Part shown: piece after piece, positions 31,653 to 45,597 of the stretch
Position numbering within the stretch: the first letter of the stretch is position 1
How the letters are laid out: each line of letters starts with the position of its first letter
Source: Odiellus spinosus
Taxonomy: Eukaryota > Arthropoda > Arachnida > Opiliones > Phalangiidae
Direction: 5' to 3'
Assembly: GCA_963920705.1 (NCBI GenBank)
Contig: OY987232.1
Coordinates: 12,773,726 to 12,837,725, forward strand
DNA: 64,000 bases
Made by a program: the position numbers and the translations under genes
The notes under the pieces: generated by a model
Told to the model about the DNA's origin: nothing
Seen by the model: only the letters and a program-made list of their open reading frames with translations
Database searches by the model: none

Positions 31653-34600
31653 TGCCACCATTTGGACAAATTTAATTTACATGGACGCTTGCATAGAGAT
31701 TTCGAAGAAGGAAAATATTTCAATGGTATTTCAGAATCTTTGATGCAATATATTTTGCTCAATTTATCGAATATCACGTAAGAACTATACTACATGATTT
31801 TTTGTGTGTATATTTAATTTTGTAAAAGAATGCTTGACAATAACATGCAAAAGAAATCCTCCTATTTGAATAAATTTCAATTATTGAATCTATAAGAGAC
31901 GTCTCTCGCTTTAAATGGAGAATGCAATCTAACAAGAAGTGTTTTTTTATTCCTTATCGTTTAAATAGTCCTATCCAACAGTTAAAAACATTATGAACAA
32001 ATAATGAACTAGAAATGAATTTGAAACTTACCATCGAAATAGGCTTAGTTGGATTCGTGGAGATATCCTGAACTCCCCGTACAAGGACTAGCGACCAATG
32101 AATGGAGATCCACATTCCCCAAATAAAAGACATCGATCAATGTCATTGGTCGTTAGTCCTTATACGGGGAGTTCGTATGATCTATATGAATCCATTTAAG
32201 CCTCTTTTCCGGGTAGGTTTTAAATTTATTTCTTATTTTAGTATTTGATTGTATTTTTTTACTGTTTGATTAGGACTATGTAAACAAGTTGGGAAACCAA
32301 AATAATACCTCCCCGACAACCACGTGATGTTAACTAACCTAACCTTACCTAAAATATTAAAATTTATGGCATTTGTGGAAGACGAAGATTGAAAGCAAAA
32401 AGAAATAATATCTCAATTAAACACTAAATATATTAAACCAATAATTCAGATCAAAAATATACTTCTTATCAAGATAAATTTGAATGCAAAAGAATCAAAC
32501 TTAATTCAAAATAAAATTTTGAGAACCAGAGTCGGAAAAAAATTTGCTGAATAATGAATTAATTTTAATATAAATGCGTATCGAGTAAAATAAGCAAGGT
32601 CAAGGTTCTTCTTTTAAAACCATATAATAATTTTGAAGGCTCTAGAGTTTTTGCAGACCAAGTAACGCCAATAGGCAAAATATTATATCACATTGAACCT
32701 ATAAGCATTTCTTCAGTATACCAACACAACCCTAAATAATTCTCTACTTAAAACCAAACCTAACTAGAGAAAAAAAGGAAAATAAATAAGATATAACCAC
32801 ATAGATTTCAAGATAAATAATCCAGTCCATAATTCAGTATTAAAACAAAAAAGTCAGAATTAAGACAACTGAAATTAGCAACCTTTGGTAATATGTAAAA
32901 TAGCCCTTACACGAACAATTTAAGTAAAGCAAATTATCAAATAAACGCCAAATAAGTCAATTAATTAAAATGAAAAATATTAATCTTACCACTACCAAAT
33001 AGCGGGCAGAAAACACAGACATCAAGATAACATTAGCAAAATAAATTTTCAACACCGGTAATCCTGAGAACTAGGTTCTACAAAATCTTCCTGAATAATA
33101 AATTTATTTTAATCTAAAAAATATAAAATCTTAAAAAAATATATATACAAATAACATATTGATAAACCAATTAAAATTAGATGCGAAAAACATTTAATCT
33201 CGATATGAGATTAAATACACAAGGTCAAGGTTCTTCTTTTAAAACCATATCAGAATTTTGACGGTTGTAGAGTATTTGTAGACCAAGTAACGTGAAAAGG
33301 CAAAATGTTATATCACATTGAACCTATACATGGCTTCAGTATACAACACAACCCTAATAAACCTATCAATAAACAACTAACGCATTGGCTTTCCGTATAT
33401 CAGGTTAAACTAAAAATTACGATGTAAAATTTCGCTTATTTGCGCTACTCGGTCTACATATACTCTACTTGTCTGTACAGAAAGTTTTAAGTAACCTTTT
33501 TTTAAGTTAACCTTCTTTGTGGATTAAGGCTGTGAGTGAAGAATAAAATATATTCTTTTAAGGCAGGACAGATCAGAGTAAAATTACACCAAGTTGGGAA
33601 ACAACGTCATATGACGACAAACTAACTAGAATATTTTTCAAAATATTTAAGGCCTGGTTCTTCGCGCGACTTTCGTCGATTTGCCGGAAATGGGCGCTTG
33701 TCTCATAGCCGCGCCGACATCTTTTTGCAGTAACAGGTTGCCAGACTATTTCTAATTTTATTTCCCACAAACCAAATTCAAGTTGTTAGTCCAACACCTC
33801 CGATATGATAAAATATAGGAGGCGTTGGTTAGTCTGTCGCTATATTCACACTACAAAAAGATGGCGGACGATCACGTGACAAAAGTTTTCCCCGCCAAAA
33901 TTTTCGCGAGGGTCTCTAGACTTCCGGTTTTGGAAATCGACCAGGACTATACTGCAAATCCAGCGCTTCTCCTGACACACGCGAAATTTAAACCCTCGCG
34001 CGAGTTTCAAGCATATTTGATTTCTCGAACAACTTCAATGTGCATCCGCTTATAGAATTTTTGCAACTTGTCGAGTGTAAACCGGCTCGATCTTTTCGCG
34101 GGATCACAGTTGCGAAGTTTGTACAACTTAAAGCAAGTTCGCAAATCGAACAAGTACTCTAGTGAACTAATTGCAGACCGGAAGTGTGTGGCGGCTTATT
34201 GAACTTGCCTACCTTAATTACCGTATAGCCTATCCTAGTAGTAGGAATGGGGCTGCTATTGAGTATAGTTGTCCATTTATTAAAGTCTGGGTCTATACTC
34301 TATAGCACATCCTAGTCGCGGGACTCAAATACATTTATAAATAAAGTAGAGATTAGGAATTTAAGTATAATTGAGCACTTGGTGTAGGATGTCCAACTTG
34401 ATCGTATTTTTTTTCCCTATTGTAAAGTCATACTTGCCTTACAGTCTAAGAATTGCGAATCAAGTCGCCGAAAAATAGGTACTTGCAAAGGGTTCTTGCA
34501 AGAAGTACGTGCCTTATTTAAACACACTACTCAAAATATGTGATAATAGGTGCGTTTTACCACCGCCTTAGCAACCAAGAGCCGTTGCCGAATCAATGAG

Positions 34601-37600
34601 GCAACACCGCTAGCGTGAAAGCCTAACGTGAACCTCTCCTCGCCCTACACAAGGTTATCATTGAGTGGGAAAAATGATAATCTCGCTTATTTATACCCCG
34701 AGAAGCGATGCTTATACAAAGTTAAAAAATATATCTAGTCTACTTTTCAACCAAAAATAGATAAAAAACAAAAGTATACAAATTGGTCTATAATGTTATT
34801 TAAATTCTTCAATCCACCCCGAGTTTGCAGAAAGCCAAAACCTATACTGCCCGTTATACCTCGGCTTTTTTTACTAAATGATATATGGAAAATAGCTTAG
34901 CGCTTGCTGTCAACTCAAGCTGGTATTAGTATAGAAATTGGCTTAAATTTTTCAATCCACCCCGAGTTTGCAGCAAGCCTAAGCCTATACGGCCCTTTAT
35001 ACCTTTGCTATTTTAACTAAATGATATATGGAAAATAGCTTAGCGCGTGCTGTCAACTCAAGCTGCTATTAAACGGTCAAATATTTAGAGAATTTCTTAA
35101 ATATCTTCAAAACTATCGCCAATTTAAAATTTAATTTTCAGCTACATTATTAATAAGATTAAGAGACATAATTATAATATTTTGAATTATATTTTAAATT
35201 AATATTATGTTTCAATTCACTAAAAGATATCACGCCATAATGCTACAATGTACTATACTTCCAAAGAGACTATATAAGCGAATCGAATGCCATTATACAG
35301 TATCCGATTGTGATAAGATCTGGTGGAGATCCCACCTTATCAATGCTCAGACGTTTGTCGTAACCCTGAGTGCTCACGTGTCGGCCAATTTACCCTTGGG
35401 GGGCGATGTTTGGAGAGTGGAGGGTCGATGTGGACCATATTAGTGAGGGACGCCTCGCTAGTATGGCCCGCTGACATCCGACACTAGTGGTTGGACCTTG
35501 GTGCGTGATGGTCGGAGGTGATTATAACAGTGGGAGACGTCCCATTGCGTATAATCGCCTTCAACTGTCCAGCATCGAGGTTTGACCGTAAAGTGGATGG
35601 TGGAAGGTGATAATATGCAATTGGAGACGTCCTGTTGCATATCATTGCACGACACTTGAAACTTAATGTTGCAGCCACGCTTAAAGGAGGTAATTCCCGT
35701 TAAACGGAATTGAACGATAAGCTGGTATGATAATGTCTCTAGACTTTTGGCTCTACGAGCTAGGTCACGTGATATCCGCGTACACAGGATATCCGGTTAC
35801 ACACACAGACAGACACACACACACACACACACAGACACGACCAGTGTAAAACCTCCCCCTGAACTAAAGTTCAGTCGGGGAGGTAAAAATCAATTGTTTT
35901 TATGTTGTATTCTCTCTTTAAGAGTACTTCGTAAATCAGCGAAATAGGATTCAATAAATATTCAGAAAAACGTTGCAAATGGAGTGATTTGATGTTGTGA
36001 TTGTTGTTAGGTTGCATTCTCCCTTCAGATTTTTTTTTTTTTCTTTTCTTTTTCATTTTACAGTCTGAAATTCGTTGATTACGGGCAAGCCAGGGCCATG
36101 GTGCTAAGATATGATAACAGAATTCTTACTGAAAGTTATCAAAGCGAAGCTGTTGAGCTTGGAGTAAGTATATAGTAATACAATCAACAAGTTGATATAT
36201 CAAATTTAACCTTATTACCTTAAATATGAAAATTGGCAACAAATGTGCCTGTTTACACGCACGAAGACGAAAAACGTTTGGTTTCGCTTTTCCAAGAAAA
36301 GTTTAGATCAAATCCATTTAGATTCGGGTTTCTTCGTCAATTGACTGTTAAAAGCTTGGATTTAAGCTTCACCTTTGCTTAAAGGCAAAAGCTCGAAAAA
36401 ATTTGGACTGAAAACTCGATTTCCTTTGGTATTTAATAAAAAATAATTTGTTTTGATCGCAGTTGTGCGATACGACTTTTGAACCTTACGGTCAGAGCGA
36501 GTATTTGTTCCGAGAATTTCACCTTTCACCTTTAATCGAAGCGCAAGATGTTGTAATTGCAACCATGGCAAATCCCGCGAGCAGCGACAAGCAATTTTCA
36601 TTGAAGGGCATCGAGCTATCAGTTTGGGTGACGTTGCTAGTCTGTCTGCTAATATTGTCTCTGGTCTGCGCAATTTTAAAAATCAACTTCATTCGTTCGA
36701 ATTTCGCGAATCGTTTTCTGTCTTTGGAATACACGTGGTACTTCTTGTCTAACCTACTAATGAACCGTTAAGTATATTCCTTAAATGATGATTCCGAATC
36801 TGACAACTTAAACAAATTAAACGTAATAGCTTTGAAACCCTTCCAGCTCCGGATACGTTTCCAACAAGTATTTCGGCAAAACTTCTATTGGGTGGCTGGT
36901 TACTTGGCACGATGGTCTTGATCAAGGCCTATTCGGGGAATTTGAAGAGCGAATTAATGGTGTCAAAGACCATTCGAATAAACAATCTCGAAGATTTGAG
37001 TAAATCACCCGGAACAAGGCCTGCAATAGAAATAATGAGTCCTTTTTATGCCTATGCTAAGAGCACACGTAACAAATGGCCTTTGATGGATAAATTGCTA
37101 AGAGAAGCATTTCTATACAAGGATTTTAGGTTTAATCTTGAACTATTTGATTCTTTTCCGAATGGCACTGGTAAATTCGCAGACCTGACTTCTAGAGAAG
37201 AAATGTACATCGTGTTACGACACCCCACAGTCATCAGTTGGCTAGCCAAAGCTATAAGCTCGGGCAAAGGTGTTTATTTCGGAAACACAAATTATTTCAC
37301 TCAAGTGGGCCATCAAATTTTCAATAAAAAACTACCTAAAAGAATATTGGAACAAATTGATTATCTGTAAGTTTTAGATTTTGATATTTATAGCGCATGC
37401 GCAATTTTATTTGAACGTTTTTAAATAGTGAAGCTGTAAAGCTCACTATTGCTTAGTCCGATAACGGCGTGCCCGTAGTCCGTTACTAACTATGGGTTCA
37501 GGAACACGAAAAATATCAAAAATGGCACACCATGTTATTTTATCCTAGACACCCTCATTTAAACTGAGACCCCTATAATGAAAATCAGTACCATCTCATG

Positions 37601-38288
37601 TTTTTTCATCGTGCTATATAACCCTTCACTGCCGTCAGTAAAACGCTTCGCACCGAAATAAAATATATATTCATGACCCGCAAACAGAATTGGGCTGTAA
37701 TGAGAACATCTTAGTTACGAAGCCCTACTCTGGGAGAGAAACTTAATTTATCGCGACCAAACTTCGAAGAGAATTATGTCGAACAAGTGCTCAATTTTGG
37801 TTAAAATTTCAAAAGTATCCCAAATATCGTAAATCTAACGCTATTTACTCAAATCAGAAAAACGCGACTCAATTTAGGGCCGGTTTGACGACGTTGTTGT
37901 TTCTCTCTTCTCGTATCGTTAATTTTTAGAATTACTGGTAAATAAAAGTTACAAATTCTTTAGAGCCACCACATTCTTTCAAACGGGCCAAATACGTCGA
38001 TATAGAATGAGAACTGAATTCAACGTACAACCAATGCTAGCATCAGCCGCAGAAACCGAAATAAGTGAATTGAGTGCCGTGACCTTTGAAGAATTGTTCA
38101 TTTCCTTTTTCATTTGGAAATGGGGGATGGCATTTGCTTCAGTCTGCTTCTTCATCGAGTTGCTTTCGCTTTTCATAAGACGTCTGTTGCAGAAATCGCC
38201 ACAACGAGGGAGCCTAACCATAAGTGACAAAGTTGTAGACAGCATCGTGGGATTCTTTATGAAAATATGGGAAATTTGTACCAAGTAA
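31653..38288 (+). CDS. IR-3: ionotropic receptor (IR) gene, exons A-E
   Basis: Exons: A 31653..31777, B 36064..36163, C 36463..36766, D 36847..37366, E 37964..38288 (TAA), giving 457 residues with intact frame. M1 matches IR-2 almost exactly, while the preceding S1 stretch (TTFEPYGQSEYLFREFHLS) differs strongly. The pore segment is LLGGWLLGTMVLIKAYSGNL. M3 contains FFIWKWGMAFASVCFFIELL. The S2 region ends with ISSGKGVYFGN, shared with IR-5 but not IR-2 or IR-4. NLSNIT and NGT sequons are conserved. The A-B intron (4.3 kb) consists almost wholly of a TTAA-type element carrying a 3.6-kb Helentron-like insertion. The product is probably a chemosensory cation channel with unknown ligand. Exon Z at 30,674 probably belongs to it. 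Confidence 0.86.
32601..33362. repeat. Direct repeat pair of about 140 bp inside the Helentron-like element
   Basis: Copies at about 32,601-32,740 and 33,226-33,355 share GGTCAAGGTTCTTCTTTTAA, AGACCAAGTAACG and TATATCACATTGAACC. The AT-rich intervening DNA has no gene. Confidence 0.75.
34795..35075. repeat. Tandem duplication of about 145 bp
   Basis: Two adjacent copies (about 34,800-34,940 and 34,948-35,075) share TTCAATCCACCCCGAGTTTG, ATGATATATGGAAAATAGCT and TGTCAACTCAAGCTG. Non-coding, inside the Helentron-like element. Confidence 0.85.
35405..35660. repeat. Three imperfect GC-rich repeats with internal hairpins
   Basis: Three related segments of roughly 95 bp contain GGTGATTATAACAGTGGGAG / GGAGACGTCC type words, each with an inverted pair (for example GATAATATGCAA and TTGCATATCATTG). 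Spurious frames occur on both strands. They lie near the right end of the Helentron-like element. Confidence 0.5.
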
Positions 38289-38511
38289 AAGAGTATTTGC
38301 TCTGCACAAACATAATTTAATACTTGCAATTGACTGTCATAAGATAAAAATAAAATATTTTATCTCCGCTATGGGACAACGAGATGGAACCAGCTTGGTT
38401 TTAAATCCTCAAAAACAATTTTCTGGGGAGCTTTCGAGCAACAATACAATGGGTTATCAATTAAATTTATATTTCATCATACTAATTAATTTTAATATTT
38501 AAGAATGGAAA

Positions 38512-40240
38512 TATTTAATCAGTATAATTGGTCATAAGATGTAAAGGAAACATTTAATGGATGCACTTGACCATGAGATGTGAAGTAAATATTTAATCGG
38601 CGCACTTGGCCATGAGATGTAAAGAAAATATTTAATCGGCGCACTTGACCATGAGATGTAAAGAAAATATTTAATCCGCGCACTTGACCTTGAGATGTAA
38701 AGGAAATATTTAATCGGCACACTTGACCATGAGATGTAAAGAAAATATTTAATCGGTGCACTTGACCATGAGATGTAAAGGAAATATTTAATCGGCGCAC
38801 TTGTCCATGAGATGTAAAAGGAAATATTTAATCGGCGCAGTTGACCATGAGATGTAAAAGAAATATTTAATCGGTGCACTTGACCATGAGATGTAAAGGA
38901 AATATTTAATCGGTGCACTTGACCATGAGATGTAAAGGAAATATTTAATCGGTGCACTTGACCATGAGATGTAAAGAAAATATTTAATCGGTGCACTTGA
39001 CTATGAGATGGAAAGGAAATATTTAATCGGCGCACTTGACCATGAGATGTAAAGGAAATATTTAATCGGCGAACTTGACCATGAGATGTAAAGGAAATAT
39101 TTAATCGGCGCACTTGACCATGAGATGCAAAGGAAATATTTAATCGGTGCACTTGACCATGGGATGCAAAGGAAATATTTAATCGGTGCACTTGACCATG
39201 AGATGTAAAGAAAATATTTAATCGGCGAACTTGACCATGAGATGTAAAGGAAATATTTAATCGGCGCACTTAACAATGAGATGTAAAGGAAATATTTAAT
39301 CGATGCACTTGACCATGAGATGTAAAGGAAATATTTAATCGGTGCACTTGACCATATGGGATGCAAAGGAAATATTTAATCGGCGCACTTGACCATGAGA
39401 TGTAAAGGAAATATTTAATCGGTGCACTTGACCATGAGATGTAAAGAAAATATTTAATCGGTGCACTTGACGATGAGATGTAAAGGAAATATTTAATCGG
39501 TGCACTTGACCATGAGAAGGAAAGGAAATATTTAATCGGCGCACTTGACCATGAGATGTAAAGGAAATATTTAATCGGCGAACTTGACCATGAGATGTAA
39601 AGGAAATATTTAATCGGCGCACTTGTCCATTAGATGTAAAGGAAATATTTAATCGGCGCACTTGACCATGAGATGTAAAGGAAATATTTAATCGGTGCAC
39701 TTGACGATGAGATGTAAAGGAAATATTTAATCGGTGCACTTGACCATGAGATGTAAAGGAAATATTTAATCGGCGCACTTGACCATGGGATGCAAAGGAA
39801 ATATTTAATCGGCGCACTTGACCATGGGATGCAAAGGAAATATTTAATCGGCGCACTTGACCATGGGATGCAAAGGAAATATTTAATCGGCGCACTTGAC
39901 CATGGGATGCAAAGGAAATATTTAATCGGCGCACTTGACCATGGCATGCAAAGGAAATATTTAATCGGCGCACTTGACCATGAGATGGAAAGGAAATATT
40001 TAATCGGCGCACTTGACTATGAGATGTAAAGGAAATATTTAATCGGTGCACTTGACCATGAGATGTAAAGAAAATATTTAATCGGCGCACTTGACCATGA
40101 GATGTAAAGGAAATATTTAATCGGTGCACTTGACCATGAGATGGAAAGGAAATATTTAATCGCCGCACTTCACCATGAGATGTAAAGGAAATATTTAATC
40201 GGCGCACTTGACCATGAAATGTAATGAAAATATTGAATCT
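38512..40240. repeat. 39-bp satellite behind IR-3, about 44 copies
   Basis: Same unit as behind IR-2, in its largest array. Five adjacent units around 39,780-39,960 share the variant CCATGGGATGCAAAGG, showing recent local amplification. Occasional units have a 1-3 bp insertion (39,355 CATATGGGATG). Long minus-strand frames come from the 39-bp (13-codon) period. Confidence 0.95.
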
Positions 40241-40244
40241 ACCC

Positions 40245-41637
40245 AATTGATAAAAATAAACTTTCTCTTAATTTTTTTGTTAAATTTTTGGTTTCTTAAT
40301 TTTAAAAGATCTCGAATATCTTTAAAATTCATGGAAAATATTACGGAAATTTGTGTCAAATACAATACTGTATGTTTTTGTTAATTGCACCATTAAAATA
40401 TTTCAAAAAGTTCTTTAATTTACTCAAAAACTCGCTTAAAATTTAGGTAATTAACCACGGATAAATCATAATAAGCGCTTCACTTCGATTAATCGATTAA
40501 TTTGAAATTGAATTCTTTAAAATAAGTTATAATGTATGTCGAAGCTTATCGATATCTTGGTTAATAAACGTTGCTTCATTATCATAAAATATTATATCAT
40601 AATGAACAATAAATATGTCATTTTTACGGAACCACTGGAAATTAAAATTTAGAACTACTAAAATATATATATTACCACATTTTGTTAGTTACTTAAATAT
40701 GCTACCCAAAATCGTTTAATTTTAGTATGTCAAAACTACTTTCCCAAGCCAATTTTTTTGCACCAAAAGTGGACCAACTTAAATTTGCTTAATTATGATT
40801 CTTTTGTATATGTTAATGCTTCGTTTTCTCATCATATTATTCGAACTTCCACGATTGCATATTTAAAACTTAATAGGGCCGCATATGTTTATAATGTAAT
40901 ATCACATGGAAAATGGAACGGAACACGCAATCGTAACCCTTTCGTTTAATTAAAGGGAAACTAGAATGTTTAAGACGGTAGTCAATTGGTAACACACAAA
41001 AAAAGGGGTCGTTCCTATTATCGAACGAAAAGTTATTTTATTCAAAATTCTTAGGTTGGGAAACCGTGTTTATCCATTGTTATATTTGATGACGTTACTG
41101 CATTGCTCCTCTTCAAAATGCAGAACTAATTAGCACTATACTTATGTTTTTACTGATGTTTAGCTCGTGACATCATAGCATTATCGTCATTTGCTCAAGG
41201 TTTTTGCAGTTGATTTCTTGCTAACGTATATATGGTCAATCCTCCTAAATCTGAACGCTTCTATTTCTCAACACTTTCATTTAAAAATGTATAATTTAAC
41301 TTTGGTTGTGTCTATTTAAAGATGGGAGGGCTCATTTTTTAGATTAAGAATTGGGCTATTCGCGGAACGTAGCGTCAACACTCTACGATAAGACGCGGAG
41401 AAGATACGACCCTTATTAAGCCAACCGCGATAGTTAGAACAATTAATTAGACCGTTTTAAAGGGTATGTTTCTCTTAACGATCTGGAAAATAAGGTTTTA
41501 CGAGCTTCGGAAAAAATCACGGGTTTACGCGCTCGATTTCGTCATAAAGTTTCTGTTTCCCGCTAAAAAATAAACTTCTCAAATCCAGAATTTGGCCACA
41601 AACTCTTTAGGAGAACTTAATTTCAAACAAGTTGGGA
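40245..41637. repeat. Left part of the IR-4 upstream block
   Basis: Homologous to 27,720-29,410 of the IR-3 cassette, including the second TATA-like site (GCTAACGTATATATGG, about 41,222). It is cut by the Helentron-like insertion at 41,638 within the word TTAATTTCAAA. It resumes at about 44,573 (AATTCAGAACGGTGCG). No gene is recognised. Confidence 0.65.
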
Positions 41638-41736
41638 AACCAAAATATTACCTCTCCTCGTCCCAAGTCTATTTGTAAACAAGAAAACTAATGAAACCAA
41701 GTAGTCGATGTTAAAAAATGATTTTCTAATTGGTAT

Positions 41737-41896
41737 GATTATACTTTGAGTGGGATCAGCCGTAAGAGGCGTAATTCATCTCCTATCTACCGGAAACTAT
41801 TTTTATAGTATATGTCAGACCTTGACGACTTCCGGAAACCAAAAAAAAAAAAAAAAAAAAATAAAATAAAAAAAAAACATTATTTGGTAGGCTTTT

Positions 41897-41937
<41 letters not shown>

Positions 41938-42139
41938 CATTGGTGGGACCTAACCTAACCAAAGCCATGTAAAAAAACTGAAAAAAAAAAAAAAAACAAA
42001 AAAACAAAAAAACTTCAATTTATTTTTTATTTTTTTTGTTTCCGGAAGTCGTCAAGGCCTGATATATACTTTAAAATAGTTTCCGGTAGATAGGCGGTGA
42101 ATTACGCCTGTTACAGCTGATCCCACTCAAAGTATAATC
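41737..42139. mobile_element. Foldback element with poly(A)/poly(T) core
   Basis: Arms of about 100 bp (41,737-41,840 and 42,036-42,139) are inverted copies starting GATTATACTTTGAGTGGGAT. The loop contains long A and T homopolymers and a CTAACCTAACC word. No target duplication could be confirmed. Non-coding. Confidence 0.75.
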
Positions 42140-42152
42140 TTACCTTATAATT

Positions 42153-42268
<116 letters not shown>

Positions 42269-42275
42269 TATAATA

Positions 42276-43280
42276 AGAAATAGGAGTGGCACACTTCTTG
42301 CTATAAGGTTACTTTTGCCGCTACACTACACGATGAAACTTATGTCACCAGCTGGTAGAAAGTTACAGCATATTTATTTACAAAATAAATTTAAATTTAA
42401 ATATGATATTATGATAGCAGAAGACTAATACTATTTTATTAAGCATAACTGATACGAAAAAATCGTATTAAAATAACAATGCTAAACAAGAAAACTAATG
42501 AAACCAGGTAGCAGGGCTCCCAGCGCATAGCCCAGAAAAAATTATAGGTATTATAGGTTTTAAAAGCCAAAAAGATAGGTAATTTATAGGTCCAAAAATA
42601 TCAATTTATAGTACTTTTTATAGTTTTTAGTTTCGAAAATTGGGGTTTTATAGGTAGGTTTCGCTGACATGTAACGAAATATAGATTCTAGACCTGTCCC
42701 TCTGCCTTTCTTTGGCACTACTAGCTACTCACGCCCCTCTCGACAGTCTACCTAACCTCTAAATGAATAGAGTAATAATTACCAGTGACCTAGGAGAGGC
42801 AACCTTTCTGCCACAGCTTGGTTTTTTGCAATCATTTGCACTTTTTTTAAGCAAAAGTATAATTTTTATAGTTATATAGTTCATTCCTTTCGAATTTTAT
42901 CACCGAAATTGAACAAATTCCCCAAAAAAATAGGTATTATAGGTTAAAAAGTGAAATTATAGGTTTTTATAGGATCACTTCAGAATTATAGGTAATTATA
43001 GGTATTATAGGTGGTCTGGGAGCCCTGAGGTAGACGATGTTAAAAATTTATTTTATAATTTTTGGGTTAAAATAAGAAAGAGGAGTGGCACACTTCTTGC
43101 TATAAGGTTACTTTTGCCGCTACACTATTTACACGATGAAACTAGTGTCACCTGTTGGTAGAACGTTTACATCATATTTATTTACAAAATAAAATTAAAT
43201 TTAAATATGATATTATGAAAGTAGAAGACTAATACTATTTTATTAAGCATAAATGATACGAAAAATTCGTATTAAAATAA
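42276..43280. repeat. Direct repeats of about 200 bp flanking the hAT-like element
   Basis: Copies at about 42,276-42,475 and 43,072-43,280 share AGGAGTGGCACACTTCTTGC, ATAAGGTTACTTTTGCCGC and AAATATGATATTATGA. More diverged copies lie at about 43,797-43,960 and 44,006-44,130. The Helentron-like element therefore contains its own internal repeat series. Confidence 0.8.
42512..43027. mobile_element. hAT-like non-autonomous element
   Basis: Ends CAGGGCTCCCAG and CTGGGAGCCCTG. AGGTAG flanks both sides (42,506-42,511 and 43,028-43,033). The related unfilled sequence at about 41,690-41,705 reads AAACCAAGTAGTCGATG. The interior repeats TTATAGGTATTATAGG in both orientations. CAGGG-type termini suggest hAT, but only 6 bp of duplication is visible rather than 8. 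Confidence 0.7.
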
Positions 43281-45589
43281 CTAGTCAAATTCTAATGACA
43301 ATTAAAAATAGGAGCGTCCCAAGAGCGACGTAATCATTTACATGTTTAGTTTTATTTTCACTCTCTCGAAAGAGTTGAATATTCTACGAAGAGACCCCAT
43401 GCTCCGTGCAAGCACGGACGCGCCATACCACTACCTTAATTTTCGAGCCTCTGTTATTTTACAGATACATAATAGTTAAAGTTTATCTTAAATTAAAATT
43501 ATTCTAACCAAAAGTAAAACAATAAAACCATAATTAAATTATTTTCAAGCTATAGGACTAAATTAAACGTAATGATGATAGAATTCAATTAACTATGATT
43601 AAACAAATTGTAGTTGAAATGGATTTTACAAGAATAAACACAACTGAATTTCTAGATTATTTATTATTAATTAATTTAAACCTAAGACTGAATTAAAGAG
43701 AATGATGTGATTAAACAAATTATAGAAAATGACTTAATGAGTTTGACCTTCCTTGACTGAGAGGTATTTAGGTAAGCTTTAAGCCGAGTTCGAGGGAAAC
43801 TAGTGTCACCTACAGCATAAGCAACTAATTATTCCATGCTTACAGATAGAAAGTTAATTTACAAAATATAATTAAATTTAAATATGATTTTTTGAGAGAG
43901 GACTAGAACTAATTATTATAGAATTTAAATCAAGCATAATTAAAGTTTTTAAAAAAACCGTACGCCTTTATTTCGTTATACTGCTGTAGTCCTACTTCCT
44001 ACTAATCTAGCGTCACCTGTGACAAAAAGTTAACGTCAAATTAATTTCATAAATATAATTAAATTTGAATATTACATTATGATCGTTTAAGACTAGTAAT
44101 ATTTTATTTTATAATGTAAATCACGAGTAATAAGCTTTTAAATTTTTTTTTAATTGGATACATATATAAAGCATTATACGCGACGCTACTATTACACGGC
44201 CTGGCCTCCGTAAAGCACCTATCACAGATTTAAGATGTTTTTATCTCAGATTCTACCATGTACTTATAGCATAACCGCTAGCGCGTTGGCATGGCTATCC
44301 CAAAAGTTAACAGCGTCGAGCGCGGACAGTGACTGGGAGGGAGACCTCCTGTGAGAGTTTTTATTTGAAATGAAAATTTCAGAATTTGGAAATTGTACCG
44401 CCACCTATGAGAAGAGTGGTGAACTAAAATAGAATTTTCTTGCGATGACGTAATTGCGAACACGGCGAACGACGGACACACACACCCCCACCCCCACACA
44501 CACACACACGATCAGGACAGAACCTCTCCGTGAACTAAAGTTCACTCGGAGAGGTAAAAATGTCTAAGAATTTCTAATTCAGAACGGTGCGAAATCCAAC
44601 TTTGGAACACGCGTCGTAAAGTTTGTGTTTCCCGCTAAAAAATAAATTTCTCAAACCCAGAATCGGGCAACATATATGTCTAAGAATTTCCAATTCAGGA
44701 GCACGCGTTAAAATATACGAAAAACTCCCAAAATTTGCAAAAGGAACCAGTTCCGCGCCTCGAATCGAGAAACGAGTGTCACCAATGGATTCCATGGCCC
44801 TAGTTAACGAGGCATGGGCGGAATTAGCGCGCTCGAGCCAGTATTTGCGAAGTTATCGACGATTTCCTCCGAAATGAGTACTCCTATACGGATTCTATTC
44901 CAAAGCAATGCTAATTTTTAAATCGCCGATAACTTCCCTTGAAATGAACGATATCGAAATCGTGACACGATTCATTTTCCATTTGATTTGAAGCATTTTA
45001 CTGGCGAATACATACATTATATAAATATTAAAGACATCATGTATCCAACTTTTGAAAATTTGAATAACCGAAACATTAGTACAATAATACAGCCCTTTTT
45101 TAAGATTACTAATGAAGAATAGTGTATAATTTTACCATCTACAGTAGACACACAACTTTCCCAGTGTTTAAAAGTTCCAAATCAAATGGAAAAGGAACCG
45201 AGTCACGCCAACGTGATAGTTACCTTCAAGGAAAGGTGGAAAAAGTAAGTTATTCTTGATGGTTAAAATATCACGAAAAGTATGAAGTCACAAATAGCTA
45301 GCTCTGCCAATCAGGAGAACTATAAATTAATACTATCTGCCGATCGCCAGTACTAATACTAGTATTTTTTTTAAACGTATTCCATATTATAGGCATTAAT
45401 TGGTTTCTCACTGGTTCTCAATTTGATAATACTCTTTCTTCTAAGTACGCTAGCCTTCAAAAATCTTAGGAATGAAAAATGATATTCATTGGTTGAAAGT
45501 AACAAATTTAAGTTTTTACTGACAAGCTCGTGACATCATAGCATAATCGTCAATTACTCAAGATCTTTGCAGTTGCTTTCTTGCTAAAG

Positions 45590-45597
45590 TATATAAG
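45590..45597 (+). promoter_or_regulatory. TATA-like box (TATATAAG) upstream of IR-4
   Basis: Conserved with IR-2 and IR-3, 357 bp before exon Z of IR-4. Function inferred. Confidence 0.4.

Larger units (their letters stand above)
32285..35890 (+). mobile_element. Helentron-like non-autonomous element (3.6 kb)
   Basis: The left end is CAAGTTGGGAAACC followed by ACCTCCCC. The right end has a (CA)n tract (about 35,800-35,835), then the hairpin CCTCCCCCTGAACT / AGTTCAGTCGGGGAGG and terminal TAAAAAT. Left ACCTCCCC and right GGGGAGGT are subterminal inverted repeats. This layout of subterminal inverted repeats, microsatellite and terminal hairpin resembles Helentron/DINE elements by inference. A second copy is at 41,638-44,561. 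There is no Rep/helicase frame. The interior holds several local duplications. Confidence 0.5.
31915..36025. mobile_element. TTAA-family element split by a nested insertion
   Basis: The left end (GGAGAATGCAATCTAACAAG after TTAA) and the right end (GTTAGGTTGCATTCTCCCTT) match the shorter 340-bp relative at 61,133-61,471, at the same site in intron A-B of IR-5. It was therefore present before the two genes separated. The 3.6-kb element at 32,285-35,890 interrupts its right half. Confidence 0.65.

Noticed and set aside
33829-34055. 76-codon frame and hairpin (CCAACACCTCC / GGAGGCGTTGG) at 33,789-33,830
   Set aside because: The frame has no domain and lies inside the Helentron-like element. The hairpin is short and I found no target duplication to define an element.
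38519-40246. Several minus-strand frames of 93-303 codons with RRLNISFTSHGQV
   Set aside because: 39-bp satellite artefacts. The same peptide arises behind IR-2, and substitutions do not favour silent changes.
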